A DNA stretch of 64,000 nt. It comes from Kurthia senegalensis (GTDB taxonomy: Bacteria; Bacillota; Bacilli; Bacillales_A; Planococcaceae). Positions within the stretch are counted from its first letter, which is position 1; the number at the start of each line of letters is the position of its first letter. A program made the position numbers and the translations under genes. Positions 54,292-63,411 of this stretch are shown in pieces. The notes below the pieces were generated by a model, which worked only from the letters and a program-made list of their open reading frames with translations, was not told the origin of the DNA and did no database searches. Location of the stretch: the NCBI RefSeq assembly GCF_000285595.1, contig NZ_HE611067.1, positions 78,181 to 142,180 on the forward strand, given 5' to 3'.

Positions 54292-54981
54292 ATGATGTTC
54301 GCTATCGCCAAACATGAATTATGGCAATCATTTAAAAACATTAAAGCTATTCTTATTATTATCGCATTACTTAGTGCTTCATACTTTTTTGCTAACAAAG
54401 GAAAAACATTCGTTGAAATGTTTGAACTAAGTTCTGGAGAAGAAAATACGATTTACTCTACAGGACTTCTCCTCATGATGATGTTCTTCGGTCTTTTATT
54501 CGTCATGGCACTTTCTCACGACATTATTAATAGAGAAACGTCTAATCGTACGATGCGCTTTTTACTTTCTCGTACGTCACATGAAAAAATTTTTATCGGC
54601 AAATTTTTAGGCGTTTGGTTGTTTTGGATTATTTGTTTTGCGATTTCTGTTCTTGTCATCGCCATTACATCTCAAACGATCGACTTCATGGTTATTGCGA
54701 CACTCATTTGCCTCGTAACGTTTGAAATCTCCATCGCTTTCCTTGTTTCTGTTCTTATTAAAAAACCGATGATGTCGATGTTTATCGGTATTTTCGTCGG
54801 CATTGCAGGCCCTATTCTAGCATCGATCGTTGAATATACAGAAGCATGGTACAAACTATTTAAATACGTCAGCCCTCTGCACTATCTTCAAAACGATAAT
54901 TATGAAATGCTCGCCCTTCCTTTAGGCGCACTTATCATCGCAGCCATTTCATTATTTATTTTCAAACGAGGTGAATACTAA
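54292..54981 (+). CDS. ABC-2 type transporter permease
   Basis: 229 residues with six membrane segments, starting with the typical MMFAIAKHELWQSFKN cytoplasmic end and including INRETSNRTMRFLLSRTSHEKIF, a coupling region seen in NatB/YhaP-like permeases. AAGGAGCG precedes two adjacent ATGs (54292, 54295). It works with the ATPase that follows, whose start overlaps its stop. The substrate is unknown; an envelope compound is plausible. Confidence 0.85.
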   Translation: MMFAIAKHELWQSFKNIKAILIIIALLSASYFFANKGKTFVEMFELSSGEENTIYSTGLLLMMMFFGLLFVMALSHDIINRETSNRTMRFLLSRTSHEKIFIGKFLGVWLFWIICFAISVLVIAITSQTIDFMVIATLICLVTFEISIAFLVSVLIKKPMMSMFIGIFVGIAGPILASIVEYTEAWYKLFKYVSPLHYLQNDNYEMLALPLGALIIAAISLFIFKRGEY

Positions 54982-55886
54982 TGTTAGAAGTTACAGGATT
55001 AACGAAAAATTACGGTCAAAAAGAAGTGCTAAAAGGCATCGACTTAACAATCGAAGACGGTGAAATTTTTGGTTTCCTCGGCCGAAACGGTGCAGGTAAA
55101 TCAACATTCATTAATATTTTAACTGGACTCGCAAAACAAACGTCTGGAACCGTTACGTTTTTTGACGGAGAACCACTAACGACAAACTTAAAAAAACGTC
55201 TCGGGGTTTTACCTGACTACTCGATGTTTTACGGTCACTTAAATGCGATTGATCATTTGCGCTATTTCGCTTCAATTAGTGGCAAAAATATTTCAAAAAA
55301 ACATGCACAAGACATTTTAACGAAAGTTGGTCTTGGAAAAGACAGCAAATTAAAAGTAGAAAAATATTCATTCGGTATGAAGAAAAAATTAGGTTTTGCG
55401 CAAGCAATCGTCCACGATCCAGACTTTATCTTTTTAGATGAACCGACTTCAGGTGTCGATGCCGAATCAGCAATCGTTCTACATACGTTGATTCGCGACC
55501 TTCAAAAACAAGGAAAAACAATTTTCTTAACGTCTCACAACTTAAATGAAATGGAAAAACTATGTGATCGTATCGCCATTTTAAAAGATGGTAACATCGC
55601 CAAAATTGGGCAAATTAATGCGTTGAAAACAGCTGAAACGACAGAAACGCACGTCCAAATTAAGCATAGTATATTGACAAATACTGTACGTGAACAATTA
55701 CTTCAAGTTATTGCACCATTTAGTAAAGTGCTCGTACAAGACGTCGATTGGTTAACGATTCAAGTTGCGAGTGAACAAGAAATCCCGATGCTCGTTCGTG
55801 CATTCACTGGTTTACAAATTGATATTTTCCGTGTCGAAGTGGCTCAAAAATCATTAGAAGAAATCTTCATAGACGCTGAAAAATAA
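54981..55886 (+). CDS. ABC transporter ATPase
   Basis: 301 residues: Walker A GRNGAGKST, Q-loop region LGVLPDYSMFYGHL, signature YSFGMKKKLGFAQAI, Walker B FIFLDEPTSGVD and switch TSHNLNEMEKL, then a C-terminal extension of about 80 residues. The SFGMKKKL signature is typical of the NatA/CcmA-like export group. TAATG overlap with the permease gene indicates a coupled pair. Confidence 0.9.
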   Translation: MLEVTGLTKNYGQKEVLKGIDLTIEDGEIFGFLGRNGAGKSTFINILTGLAKQTSGTVTFFDGEPLTTNLKKRLGVLPDYSMFYGHLNAIDHLRYFASISGKNISKKHAQDILTKVGLGKDSKLKVEKYSFGMKKKLGFAQAIVHDPDFIFLDEPTSGVDAESAIVLHTLIRDLQKQGKTIFLTSHNLNEMEKLCDRIAILKDGNIAKIGQINALKTAETTETHVQIKHSILTNTVREQLLQVIAPFSKVLVQDVDWLTIQVASEQEIPMLVRAFTGLQIDIFRVEVAQKSLEEIFIDAEK

Positions 55887-55957
55887 GCGTTTTATCATTT
55901 TATATTTTTATAAAACTTAAAATAGAAGAGCTTAGGACAAAACCTTAGCCAAATTGA

Positions 55958-55996
55958 AAGGGTCGTCATGATGTTGAAATCATGACGACCCTTTTT
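55958..55996 (+). terminator. terminator of the ABC pair
   Basis: Perfect 15-bp stem AAGGGTCGTCATGAT / ATCATGACGACCCTT with a 6-base loop and T run. A GAGCTTAGGACAAAACC stretch precedes it (55928-55944) and may be a decayed copy of the element at 58550-58681. Confidence 0.85.
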
Positions 55997-56028
55997 CATA
56001 TGCGTATTGGTAGCATTCTTTATTTTAG

Positions 56029-56125
56029 GCGACGTTTTTCGTGGGCACGTCTCCAACTCATTTTTTTCGAAATTAGCAAAAGCTCATGCGGTTTCCCCAG
56101 AAGCCGCTCCTTTCCCTTTGAACAA
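56029..56125. repeat. diverged copy of a non-coding repeat element
   Basis: GGCGACGTTTTTCGTGGGCACG at its left end resembles the minus-strand start of the element at 9411-9545. The rest has no coding potential. The similarity was judged by eye over a short core only. Confidence 0.25.
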
Positions 56126-56178
56126 ACTCATTTCAAATTTCAAATAAACAAAAAAGAGATTCACTTCTGTTACTTCAT

Positions 56179-56985
56179 TTAATCTATCACTTGAGCCGGA
56201 AGTTGTTCGATTATATTTAACGCGACGAGCGCTTCATAAATTCCATTGTCCGCTGCGCTCTTCGTTACGTAATCACTATGCTCTTTCACCGCATCGGGTG
56301 CGTTTCCCATCGCAATACCGAACCCGACATACGTTAACATGTCCACATCGTTGTAGCCGTCACCGAAAGCCATTGCCTCTTCTTTCGTATAACCGAAATA
56401 AGCAAGCACATGCGCAATCGCAATTGACTTCGAATTCGGACGTTGCAGTGCATTCACAATCGTTCGATGCCAGCGTTGAAAAATAATGTCCGGAAATTTT
56501 TCTTCATATGGAGCCATTTGTTCCGCTGTCGCAATCAAACAAATTAAATTTACTTGGCACGTCTCAGATGGAAGAACGGGCGGTAAATGCGTCATATTAA
56601 ATGCGTCTTTCATCGCTTCTGATAGTTGCGCTGTTTCAAGCTCATTGCGATAAAAAGCGTCATTATAAAACGTTAACGCATTCCCTTGTACACGAGCGAA
56701 TGCCATCAATTGTTTTTGAAATGTTGGTTCTACTCGTGCCTCGTAAATAATATCGTCATTTCTTCTCGCATAAGCACCATTTGCTGTAATCATCGTATGT
56801 ATGCCGAGTTCTTCTAAGTCCGCACACATGCTATACGGACGTCCTGTTGCGGCTACAACATGAATGCCTTGCTGTTGCAACGCACGAATACTTTCTTTCG
56901 CAGACAACGGGATGTCACCTGTATCACTCGTCGTTAACGTTCCATCTATATCAAAGAAGACGACTTTCGGTTTCATTTTTTTCAT
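56179..56985 (-). CDS. HAD-superfamily (Cof-type) phosphatase
   Basis: 268 residues from ATG 56983-56985 (MKKMKPKVVF) with AAGGAG 8 bases upstream. Motif I is FFDIDGTLT with the nucleophile Asp, motif II AATGR, motif III lysine in PNSKSIAI, and motif IV FGDGYNDVDML. The cap of about 100 residues places it in the Cof/type IIB group, which dephosphorylate sugar phosphates, FMN or pyridoxal phosphate. The exact substrate is not predictable. Single gene. Confidence 0.88.
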   Translation of the reverse strand: MKKMKPKVVFFDIDGTLTTSDTGDIPLSAKESIRALQQQGIHVVAATGRPYSMCADLEELGIHTMITANGAYARRNDDIIYEARVEPTFQKQLMAFARVQGNALTFYNDAFYRNELETAQLSEAMKDAFNMTHLPPVLPSETCQVNLICLIATAEQMAPYEEKFPDIIFQRWHRTIVNALQRPNSKSIAIAHVLAYFGYTKEEAMAFGDGYNDVDMLTYVGFGIAMGNAPDAVKEHSDYVTKSAADNGIYEALVALNIIEQLPAQVID

Positions 56986-57133
56986 GTACTCCACTCCTTC
57001 ATATAAAAAAGTATATCGTAATGAACGAAAAAGAAAAGTTCATTCGCATAGCAAACCAACGTATGTTCCATTCAAAGGCTATGCTATAATTTGATGGAAC
57101 AAATGAAAAAGACTTAAAAAGAATGGTGATTAT

Positions 57134-58543
57134 ATGACAACTCGAAAATTAGGCTCTTGTACGACGATGCTCGTCGGCAAAAATGTATCAATGGACGGCT
57201 CTACGATGATTGCACGAAATGAAGATAGTGGCTCTGCTTCTAAAAATCCACAACGTTTTATCGTCATGCATCCAGAAGACCAACCAACACACTACAAATC
57301 TGTACAAAGCAGATTTGAAATGACGCTTCCTTCTAATCCGTTACGCTATACGTGTACGCCAGATGCGGTCGTTGGATTCGGTATTTGGGGGGAATCAGGC
57401 ATTAATAGTGCAAACGTTGCTATGTCTGCGACTGAGACGATTACGACGAACTCACGCGTGCTAGGTGCTGATCCATTTGAAGAAAATGGCATCGGTGAGG
57501 AAGATATGTTAACGATCGTTCTTCCGTATATCCGTTCAGCAAAAGAAGGAGTGCTACGTCTCGGTAAAATTTTAGAAACGTATGGCACATACGAGTCAAA
57601 TGGCATTGCCTTCTCTGACAAAGATGACATTTGGTATTTAGAAACAATCGGTGGACATCACTGGGCTGCTGTTCGTATTCCAGACGATGCATACGTCATC
57701 GCACCGAACCGCTTTAATATCGACCACTTCGACTTTGATTCGGACGATACGCTTTGCTCAGATGACTTACAACAATTTATTGAAGAAAACTATTTAAATC
57801 CTGACTTTGAAGGAACGAATTTACGCCATATTTTCGGTAGTGCTACCGTCAAAGATACGCGCTATAACAACCCACGTGCTTGGTACGTACAAAAACAATT
57901 TGACGTAAACACACCAGATGATCCAATGGCACAGGACTTACCTTTTATTTGCTATCCGAATCGTAAATTGTCTGTCGAAGATGTGAAATGGGCACTAAGC
58001 TCTCACTTCCAAAATACCGAATTTGATCCGTACGGTGAAGGCAGCGAAGAAGACAAAGCAAAATTCCGTACAATCGGTATTAACCGAAACCAAGAAAGTC
58101 ACATTTTACAAATCCGTAACGATGTACCAGCCGAATTCGCCGGTATTCACTGGTTAGCATTCGGACCGAATACGTTCAACGCGATGGTTCCTTTCTACGC
58201 AAATGTAGAAAACACACCCGCTTGCTACCGCGATACGACAGCCGACTTTGATATTACGAAAATTCACTGGTTAAGCCATACGATTGCCCTTTTAGGTGAT
58301 ACGAACTTCAATTTGTACAGCGATATGCAAAGTGCATTTGAACAAAAAGTCGTAGCACAGTGCCGCAACATTCAAAAACGAGCGGACAAAGAAGCATCTG
58401 CACAAGAAAACGTCGCAGCTTACTTACAATCAATTAATGAACAATATGCAACAATTGCTTTTGAAGCGACGAATAAATTGTTAGGCGACATGGTATTAGC
58501 CGGTACGAAGAAAATGAAATTAAACTTTAGTTTAGCTGACTAA
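57134..58543 (+). CDS. C69-family dipeptidase
   Basis: 469 residues with the Ntn nucleophile block [18 protein letters not shown] near residue 8 (Cys9) and ARNEDSG, as in PepD/DipA dipeptidases of lactobacilli. The remaining body ([40 protein letters not shown]) matches the family. The short peptide before Cys9 is removed by self-cleavage. It hydrolyses dipeptides, probably in the cytoplasm since no signal peptide is seen. Single gene. Confidence 0.92.
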   Translation: MTTRKLGSCTTMLVGKNVSMDGSTMIARNEDSGSASKNPQRFIVMHPEDQPTHYKSVQSRFEMTLPSNPLRYTCTPDAVVGFGIWGESGINSANVAMSATETITTNSRVLGADPFEENGIGEEDMLTIVLPYIRSAKEGVLRLGKILETYGTYESNGIAFSDKDDIWYLETIGGHHWAAVRIPDDAYVIAPNRFNIDHFDFDSDDTLCSDDLQQFIEENYLNPDFEGTNLRHIFGSATVKDTRYNNPRAWYVQKQFDVNTPDDPMAQDLPFICYPNRKLSVEDVKWALSSHFQNTEFDPYGEGSEEDKAKFRTIGINRNQESHILQIRNDVPAEFAGIHWLAFGPNTFNAMVPFYANVENTPACYRDTTADFDITKIHWLSHTIALLGDTNFNLYSDMQSAFEQKVVAQCRNIQKRADKEASAQENVAAYLQSINEQYATIAFEATNKLLGDMVLAGTKKMKLNFSLAD

Positions 58544-58549
58544 TCGACA

Positions 58550-58681
58550 GAGACTGGAACAAAACACGTCATTTTCCTTTTTTAGCGTTCGCAACGAAAA
58601 ACCGGAACCGCGCCACAGCGCGATTCCGGTTTTTCTTATGCTCATATGAGAGGTGATTTCTACACGTATGTCCCAGCCTCT
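58550..58681. repeat. inverted-repeat intergenic element enclosing a terminator
   Basis: The ends are AGAGACTGGAACA and TGTCCCAGCCTCT, near-perfect inverted repeats 106 bases apart. This resembles the gaggctgggaca-type intergenic repeats known from several Firmicutes. A perfect-looking terminator lies inside at 58596-58634. No open frame. The remaining 58682-58970 holds only AT-rich sequence before tagD. Confidence 0.5.
58596..58634 (+). terminator. terminator of the dipeptidase gene
   Basis: Stem AAAAACCGGAACCGCG / CGCGATTCCGGTTTTT (one mismatch) with a 6-base loop and T run. Confidence 0.85.
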
Positions 58682-58993
58682 TTTTTTGCCTTTGAAACTA
58701 TCATTTGTATCATACGTTACAATTCATTCAAATACGTATAATTTTACTCGTTCACCTACGTGTTATGCACTCCTACTACCCTTTTCTCTAAAAAGCAGAC
58801 ATTTCTTTCAACATTTCTTTTCCACCACTTGGTCAGTTTTGCATTTTTCATATATTCAATAAATTTAAAGTATGCTATGATAGCAAGTAAATTATGTAAT
58901 TTGTAACAAATTACGCGTTCTATGATCAATTAAATTAAACACAAAGTTTTATTTGAGAGAAAGTGAGGTAGTGTGCGAAGTCACACATCAACT

Positions 58994-59389
58994 ATGAAAA
59001 AAATTATTACATACGGTACGTACGATATGTTCCATCCAGGGCATTTAAAATTGTTAAAACGAGCAAAAGCATTAGGTGATCACTTAACCGTTGCCATTTC
59101 TTCTGATGAATTCAATCAATTAAAAGGAAAGTCTTCTTACTATTCATTCGAAGACCGCGCAGAAATTGTCGAAGCTTTAACGATTGTCGATGAAGTTATT
59201 CGCGAAGATAATTGGGAACAAAAAGTGACGGATATTCAAAAGTTAAACATCGATACATTCGTCATCGGTGACGATTGGGAAGGTCACTTCGACTTTTTAA
59301 AAGAATATTGTGAAGTCGTGTACTTAAAACGTACAGAAGGCATTTCAACAACTAAAATTAAAGAAGATTTAAAAGAAACGACAAAATAA
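58994..59389 (+). CDS. tagD: glycerol-3-phosphate cytidylyltransferase (TagD/TarD)
   Basis: 131 residues from ATG 58994 (MKKIITYGTYDMFHPGHL). The nucleotidyltransferase signature HPGH is at 14-17, and the C-terminal RTEGISTTKIKE is the second active-site block. It makes CDP-glycerol from CTP and glycerol-3-phosphate, the donor for poly(glycerol phosphate) wall teichoic acid. The only good ribosome site (GAGG) is near 58965, next to a GTG at 58973; a GTGTG/CACAC hairpin lies between it and the ATG, so the start could be either. Confidence 0.92.
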   Translation: MKKIITYGTYDMFHPGHLKLLKRAKALGDHLTVAISSDEFNQLKGKSSYYSFEDRAEIVEALTIVDEVIREDNWEQKVTDIQKLNIDTFVIGDDWEGHFDFLKEYCEVVYLKRTEGISTTKIKEDLKETTK

Positions 59390-59428
59390 TCAATACATCA
59401 CTTGATGAAAAAGCATGTTTTTTTCATT

Positions 59429-59469
59429 AAAAAACACTTCCAAACACATGTTTGGAAGTGTTTCTTTTT
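59429..59469. terminator. bidirectional terminator between tagD and the glycerophosphotransferase
   Basis: Near-perfect palindrome AACACTTCCAAACA / TGTTTGGAAGTGTT with A and T runs outside. It is the third member of the ACTTCCAAA/TTTGGAAGTG terminator group in this window. Confidence 0.8.
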
Positions 59470-59472
59470 ATA

Positions 59473-60654
59473 CTATTTTTGGTTCGTAATAATCGATGCG
59501 ACTTGTTGAGAAGCATCCCCTTTTTCCCATTCAGCAAATCCATCAATGAATTGTTGCTTCTCTTCGTTCAAAGTATATGTGCCATTAAAGATTTGTTCTA
59601 GTGCACTTTGAAGTGACGCATTGTCTTCACAAATAGCACCTGGTGCAAAACGTTCAAAATCAAAATAGAAGCCACGTAATTGTTCACGGTATTTCTCTAA
59701 ATCGTATGTGAAAAATACAATCGGACGGTTCAATAAGCTATAGTCGAAAAAGACAGAAGAATAATCGGTAATTAATACGTCTGCTGCTAAATATAGCTCT
59801 TTAATATCGCCAGCTGTTGAACGATCAATGACGAAGTCACCAAATTGAGACGTATCTAAGTTTTCTGCAACTAAATAGTGCGTGCGTAATACGAGTACCG
59901 CTTCGTCACCATATTTTTCTTGTAGCGCCGCAATATCCATTTCTAAACTAAATTTATATTGCCCTTTTTTAATGTATTCATCATCGCGCCAAGTCGGTGC
60001 GTATAAAATAACTTTCTTATTCGCTGGAATCGCTAATTTTTCTCTCACACGTTGCATTTCAACTTCATTATCACGGTTTTGAATTAAATAGTCATTACGT
60101 GGGTAGCCCGATTGAATCATCGTACCACTATAAGCAAAAGCACGTCTGAAAATATCTTCCGAAAATGCGTTCGGCGCAATTAAATAATCCCATTTCGCTG
60201 TTTCTAGACGGAAATTACGTTTATATTTTTTCGTGTTCGTTCCCGGCATTTTAACTTCTTGCATGTCGAGCGCTAATTTTTTAAGCGGTGTGCCATGCCA
60301 CGTTTGGATATACGTCGTTTTATCTGATTTTTGAATCCAGCCAGGATTTCGTGAATTCGATACCCAATATTTCGCTTTATTCATTAAGAACAACCATTTA
60401 ATACCGAGCTTCATTACGTGTGGAACGTCTTTAAAGTTTTCTAAATGACGGCGATCCGCACTCCAAACGAGCTTATATTCTGGATGATGTTCTTTCATAT
60501 AATCATAAATTGCTTTCGGATTATCGCTCACTTGACGTCCGTTAAAACTTTCAAAAATAACAAGTCGTGCATCTTTACGACGATTTTTTTGCATATTAAA
60601 AATTTTCTTATACACTTTTACAGCAAATTTCTTCGTTTTCTTTTTAATACTCAC
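59473..60654 (-). CDS. CDP-glycerol glycerophosphotransferase family (TagB/TagF-like)
   Basis: 393 residues starting at GTG 60652-60654 with GGAGGAA upstream. The basic, amphipathic N-terminus (KKKTKKFAVKVYKKIF) suits peripheral membrane attachment. Family motifs: YIQTWHGTPLK near residue 116, VILYAPTWRDDE near 217 with catalytic-type residues, LRTHY, and the C-terminal DVLITDYSSVFFDYSLLNRP. It transfers glycerol-phosphate from CDP-glycerol onto a lipid-linked teichoic acid primer. The size is closer to the primase (TagB) than to the polymerase (TagF, which is much longer). Converges on tagD. Confidence 0.88.
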   Translation of the reverse strand: MSIKKKTKKFAVKVYKKIFNMQKNRRKDARLVIFESFNGRQVSDNPKAIYDYMKEHHPEYKLVWSADRRHLENFKDVPHVMKLGIKWLFLMNKAKYWVSNSRNPGWIQKSDKTTYIQTWHGTPLKKLALDMQEVKMPGTNTKKYKRNFRLETAKWDYLIAPNAFSEDIFRRAFAYSGTMIQSGYPRNDYLIQNRDNEVEMQRVREKLAIPANKKVILYAPTWRDDEYIKKGQYKFSLEMDIAALQEKYGDEAVLVLRTHYLVAENLDTSQFGDFVIDRSTAGDIKELYLAADVLITDYSSVFFDYSLLNRPIVFFTYDLEKYREQLRGFYFDFERFAPGAICEDNASLQSALEQIFNGTYTLNEEKQQFIDGFAEWEKGDASQQVASIITNQK

Positions 60655-60824
60655 AATTCTTCCTCCTACTTATCCGTTACTTCTTATTTTCTAGTTATTA
60701 AAGTGAAAATACAATACTTTTTTCACAATTCTATTTTTAAATTTCAATTTTTTACATAATAAAATTAAATATTTTACTATAATTCACATATATTAGTTGA
60801 TATAACGATTTATCCTTTATTTTT

Positions 60825-60840
60825 TGTTGCATTTACAACA
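60825..60840. promoter_or_regulatory. palindromic operator candidate before the MarR gene
   Basis: TGTTG-N6-CAACA, 36 bases upstream of the MarR start. Its 16-bp size fits a MarR-family autoregulatory site. Confidence 0.4.
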
Positions 60841-60875
60841 TTTTTAAGTATTATTAATGATAGAGGTGATACGTA

Positions 60876-61328
60876 ATGAACGATGTGTTAAGAGAAATCG
60901 GTATGATTGCACGTGCATTAGATGCGATTAGCAATATCGAATTTAAACAATTACAGTTAACAAAAGGGCAATATTTGTATATCGTCCGCATTTTTGAACA
61001 AGAAGGTATTTTTCCAGATCAATTAGCAGAGCTCATTAAAGTCGATCGTACGACAGCAGCACGTGCGATTAAAAAACTAGAGGAAAATGGCTTTATTGAA
61101 AAAAAAGACGACTTACACAATAAAAAAATTAAACGACTCTACACGACGGAAAAAGGAAAAGCCATTTACCCTTTCATTCGAAGAGAAAATGATTTTTCAA
61201 ACAATATGTCGCTCAACGGCCTAACAAAAGCCGAAAGAGAAACACTCCTCCACTTATTGCAACGTGTGAGAGAAAATGTTGATACCGACTGGCATTACGT
61301 AAAAAGCGGCAACAAACGCGACTATTAA
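60876..61328 (+). CDS. MarR-family transcriptional regulator
   Basis: 150 residues: an N-terminal dimerisation helix, then a winged helix-turn-helix with FPDQLAELIKVDRTTAARAI, the wing KKIKRLYTTEKGKAIYP and C-terminal dimer helices. MarR proteins repress adjacent genes until a small ligand binds. AGAGGTGA precedes ATG 60876. It lies 17 bases before the GNAT gene, forming a regulator-acetyltransferase operon. Confidence 0.9.
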   Translation: MNDVLREIGMIARALDAISNIEFKQLQLTKGQYLYIVRIFEQEGIFPDQLAELIKVDRTTAARAIKKLEENGFIEKKDDLHNKKIKRLYTTEKGKAIYPFIRRENDFSNNMSLNGLTKAERETLLHLLQRVRENVDTDWHYVKSGNKRDY

Positions 61329-61345
61329 AAGCTTGGAGGAGTGTT

Positions 61346-61842
<497 letters not shown>

Positions 61843-62019
61843 GTTACTTACAAGCGCAAGTCTACTACTTTTTTCGTACTCTTCATTATTTCACAATTAC
61901 TTTCCACTCAATTTTTTGATTTTTAAAATACTTTTTTAAAATGAGGTTTTAACTGCGCAAAAGAAGTGAAGAGTATAGTAAGTCCAATTTAAACGGGCGT
62001 CACAAAGGAGTGAACATAG

Positions 62020-62520
62020 ATGAAGAAAAAATTAATCGTTTCAACACTAGCAATCGCCATCGCTTCCATGACCGTTGCTTTCCCTGTGCAACAACAAGCT
62101 TCTGCAGCACAAAGTAATGTGATGGCAAAGAAAACAACGAAATCGTACACATACAATGTTTTAGGCACGAAGAGTAAAGCTATTCAAAGTAAATCTTCAT
62201 TCTATGTCCAAAATATTGATTTCGTTGAAAATGTAAATAAAGGAAAATTCGCATTCAACCTTGGTAGTGTCGGTGATTACACATTGCCAGCTAATTTTTA
62301 TAAAACGAATAAAGCTTCCTTCGTTCGCGTCGAATCATCTAAAAAATTGACAGTCGTAGCGAAAAAGAAAAATGTGAAAACACCGTACAAAACATTTAAA
62401 AATGCCTATGTATTAACGAAAGATGGCTACAAAGTAAGCCTTGCTAAAGGATATGGCGTCGTAAAAGTAACATACGGCAAACAAACGATTTTTGAATTAA
62501 CGAAAGCGAAAAATCACTAA
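62020..62520 (+). CDS. secreted hypothetical protein
   Basis: 166 residues with a classic signal peptide (MKKK, hydrophobic core to residue 20, cleavage after QQASA near residue 29). The mature protein is small, basic and beta-rich, with repeated Lys/Thr-rich stretches, so it may bind the negatively charged wall. No family recognised. AAAGGAGTG precedes ATG 62020. Confidence 0.65.
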   Translation: MKKKLIVSTLAIAIASMTVAFPVQQQASAAQSNVMAKKTTKSYTYNVLGTKSKAIQSKSSFYVQNIDFVENVNKGKFAFNLGSVGDYTLPANFYKTNKASFVRVESSKKLTVVAKKKNVKTPYKTFKNAYVLTKDGYKVSLAKGYGVVKVTYGKQTIFELTKAKNH

Positions 62521-62561
62521 CAATCATACTTTTTTCACAAATTTAAATACGAATCATCCCG

Positions 62562-62592
62562 GAATCCCATCGGCTTCTGGGATTTTTTATAT
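62562..62592 (+). terminator. terminator of the secreted protein gene
   Basis: Stem AATCCCA / TGGGATT with an 8-base loop and T6 run. Confidence 0.75.
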
Positions 62593-62691
62593 TAAAAGCA
62601 TATACACACAAAAAAATTTCAATTTACGACACTTTTCTTGTGTCATTTCGTCTTATAATAGAAGTATTACAAACAAAGGGGTTGGCACTTG

Positions 62692-63411
62692 ATGAAAAAA
62701 ATAGTAGCAACAGCTGCAACAGCTATTGGACTCGCTGCTGCTTATACGGTACTCCCTACGTACGCAATCCGTCTTTCTTCTTACGGTGTTGTGCAACGTA
62801 CCGACCAAAAAGGCATTCTATTAACATTCGATGATGGTCCAAATCCAACATATACACCTCAATTATTAGCTCTTTTAAAACAATATAATATTCGGGCAAT
62901 TTTCTTCGTTGTGGCAGAAAAAGCAGAAAAATATCCTGAAATTATGCATCAAATGATTGCGGATGGACACGTAATCGGCTTGCATCATTATACGCATAGC
63001 GATAGTTATAAAATGACACCGCGTATGTTAGATGCCGAACTACTCAAAGGGAAAGAAGCGATTGAACGTGTGACGCAACAGCCTGTCCATTTCTATCGCC
63101 CACCGTGGGGGAAATTCACATTAGCTACGTTACCAGTCGCTAAAAAACATGCGCTCACACCGGTCATGTGGAGTAAAATTTTTGGTGATTGGAAAGTCAA
63201 AACATGCCAAACAACTTTGCAAAATAAACTCCATCATGCGGTTAAAGACGGTGCCATTTACGTATTACATGACTGTGGGATGAATCCAGGAGCAGATGAC
63301 GAAGCGCCTGCTTTCATGCTACAGCAACTAGAGAAGTTTTTACGTGATACGACCGCATTAGGTCAACCATTTACTGAACCGGTGAACTGGAAACGTTATG
63401 TCTCACATTGA
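62692..63411 (+). CDS. polysaccharide deacetylase (NodB-domain) protein
   Basis: 239 residues. The N-terminus has a signal/anchor (VATAATAIGLAAAYTVLP). The NodB motifs follow: TFDDGPNPTYTP (catalytic Asp and metal Asp), GLHHYTHSD (metal His pair), RPPWGKFT (motif 3), WSKIFGDWK and YVLHDCG (motif 5 His). It removes N- or O-acetyl groups from an envelope polysaccharide, probably peptidoglycan. ATG 62692 is preferred; a TTG directly before it has slightly better spacing to AAAGGGG. It overlaps the DedA gene by 14 bases. Confidence 0.87.
   Translation: MKKIVATAATAIGLAAAYTVLPTYAIRLSSYGVVQRTDQKGILLTFDDGPNPTYTPQLLALLKQYNIRAIFFVVAEKAEKYPEIMHQMIADGHVIGLHHYTHSDSYKMTPRMLDAELLKGKEAIERVTQQPVHFYRPPWGKFTLATLPVAKKHALTPVMWSKIFGDWKVKTCQTTLQNKLHHAVKDGAIYVLHDCGMNPGADDEAPAFMLQQLEKFLRDTTALGQPFTEPVNWKRYVSH

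Noticed and set aside
57441..57692. minus-strand frame inside the C69 dipeptidase
   Set aside because: Antisense shadow of a well-conserved enzyme.
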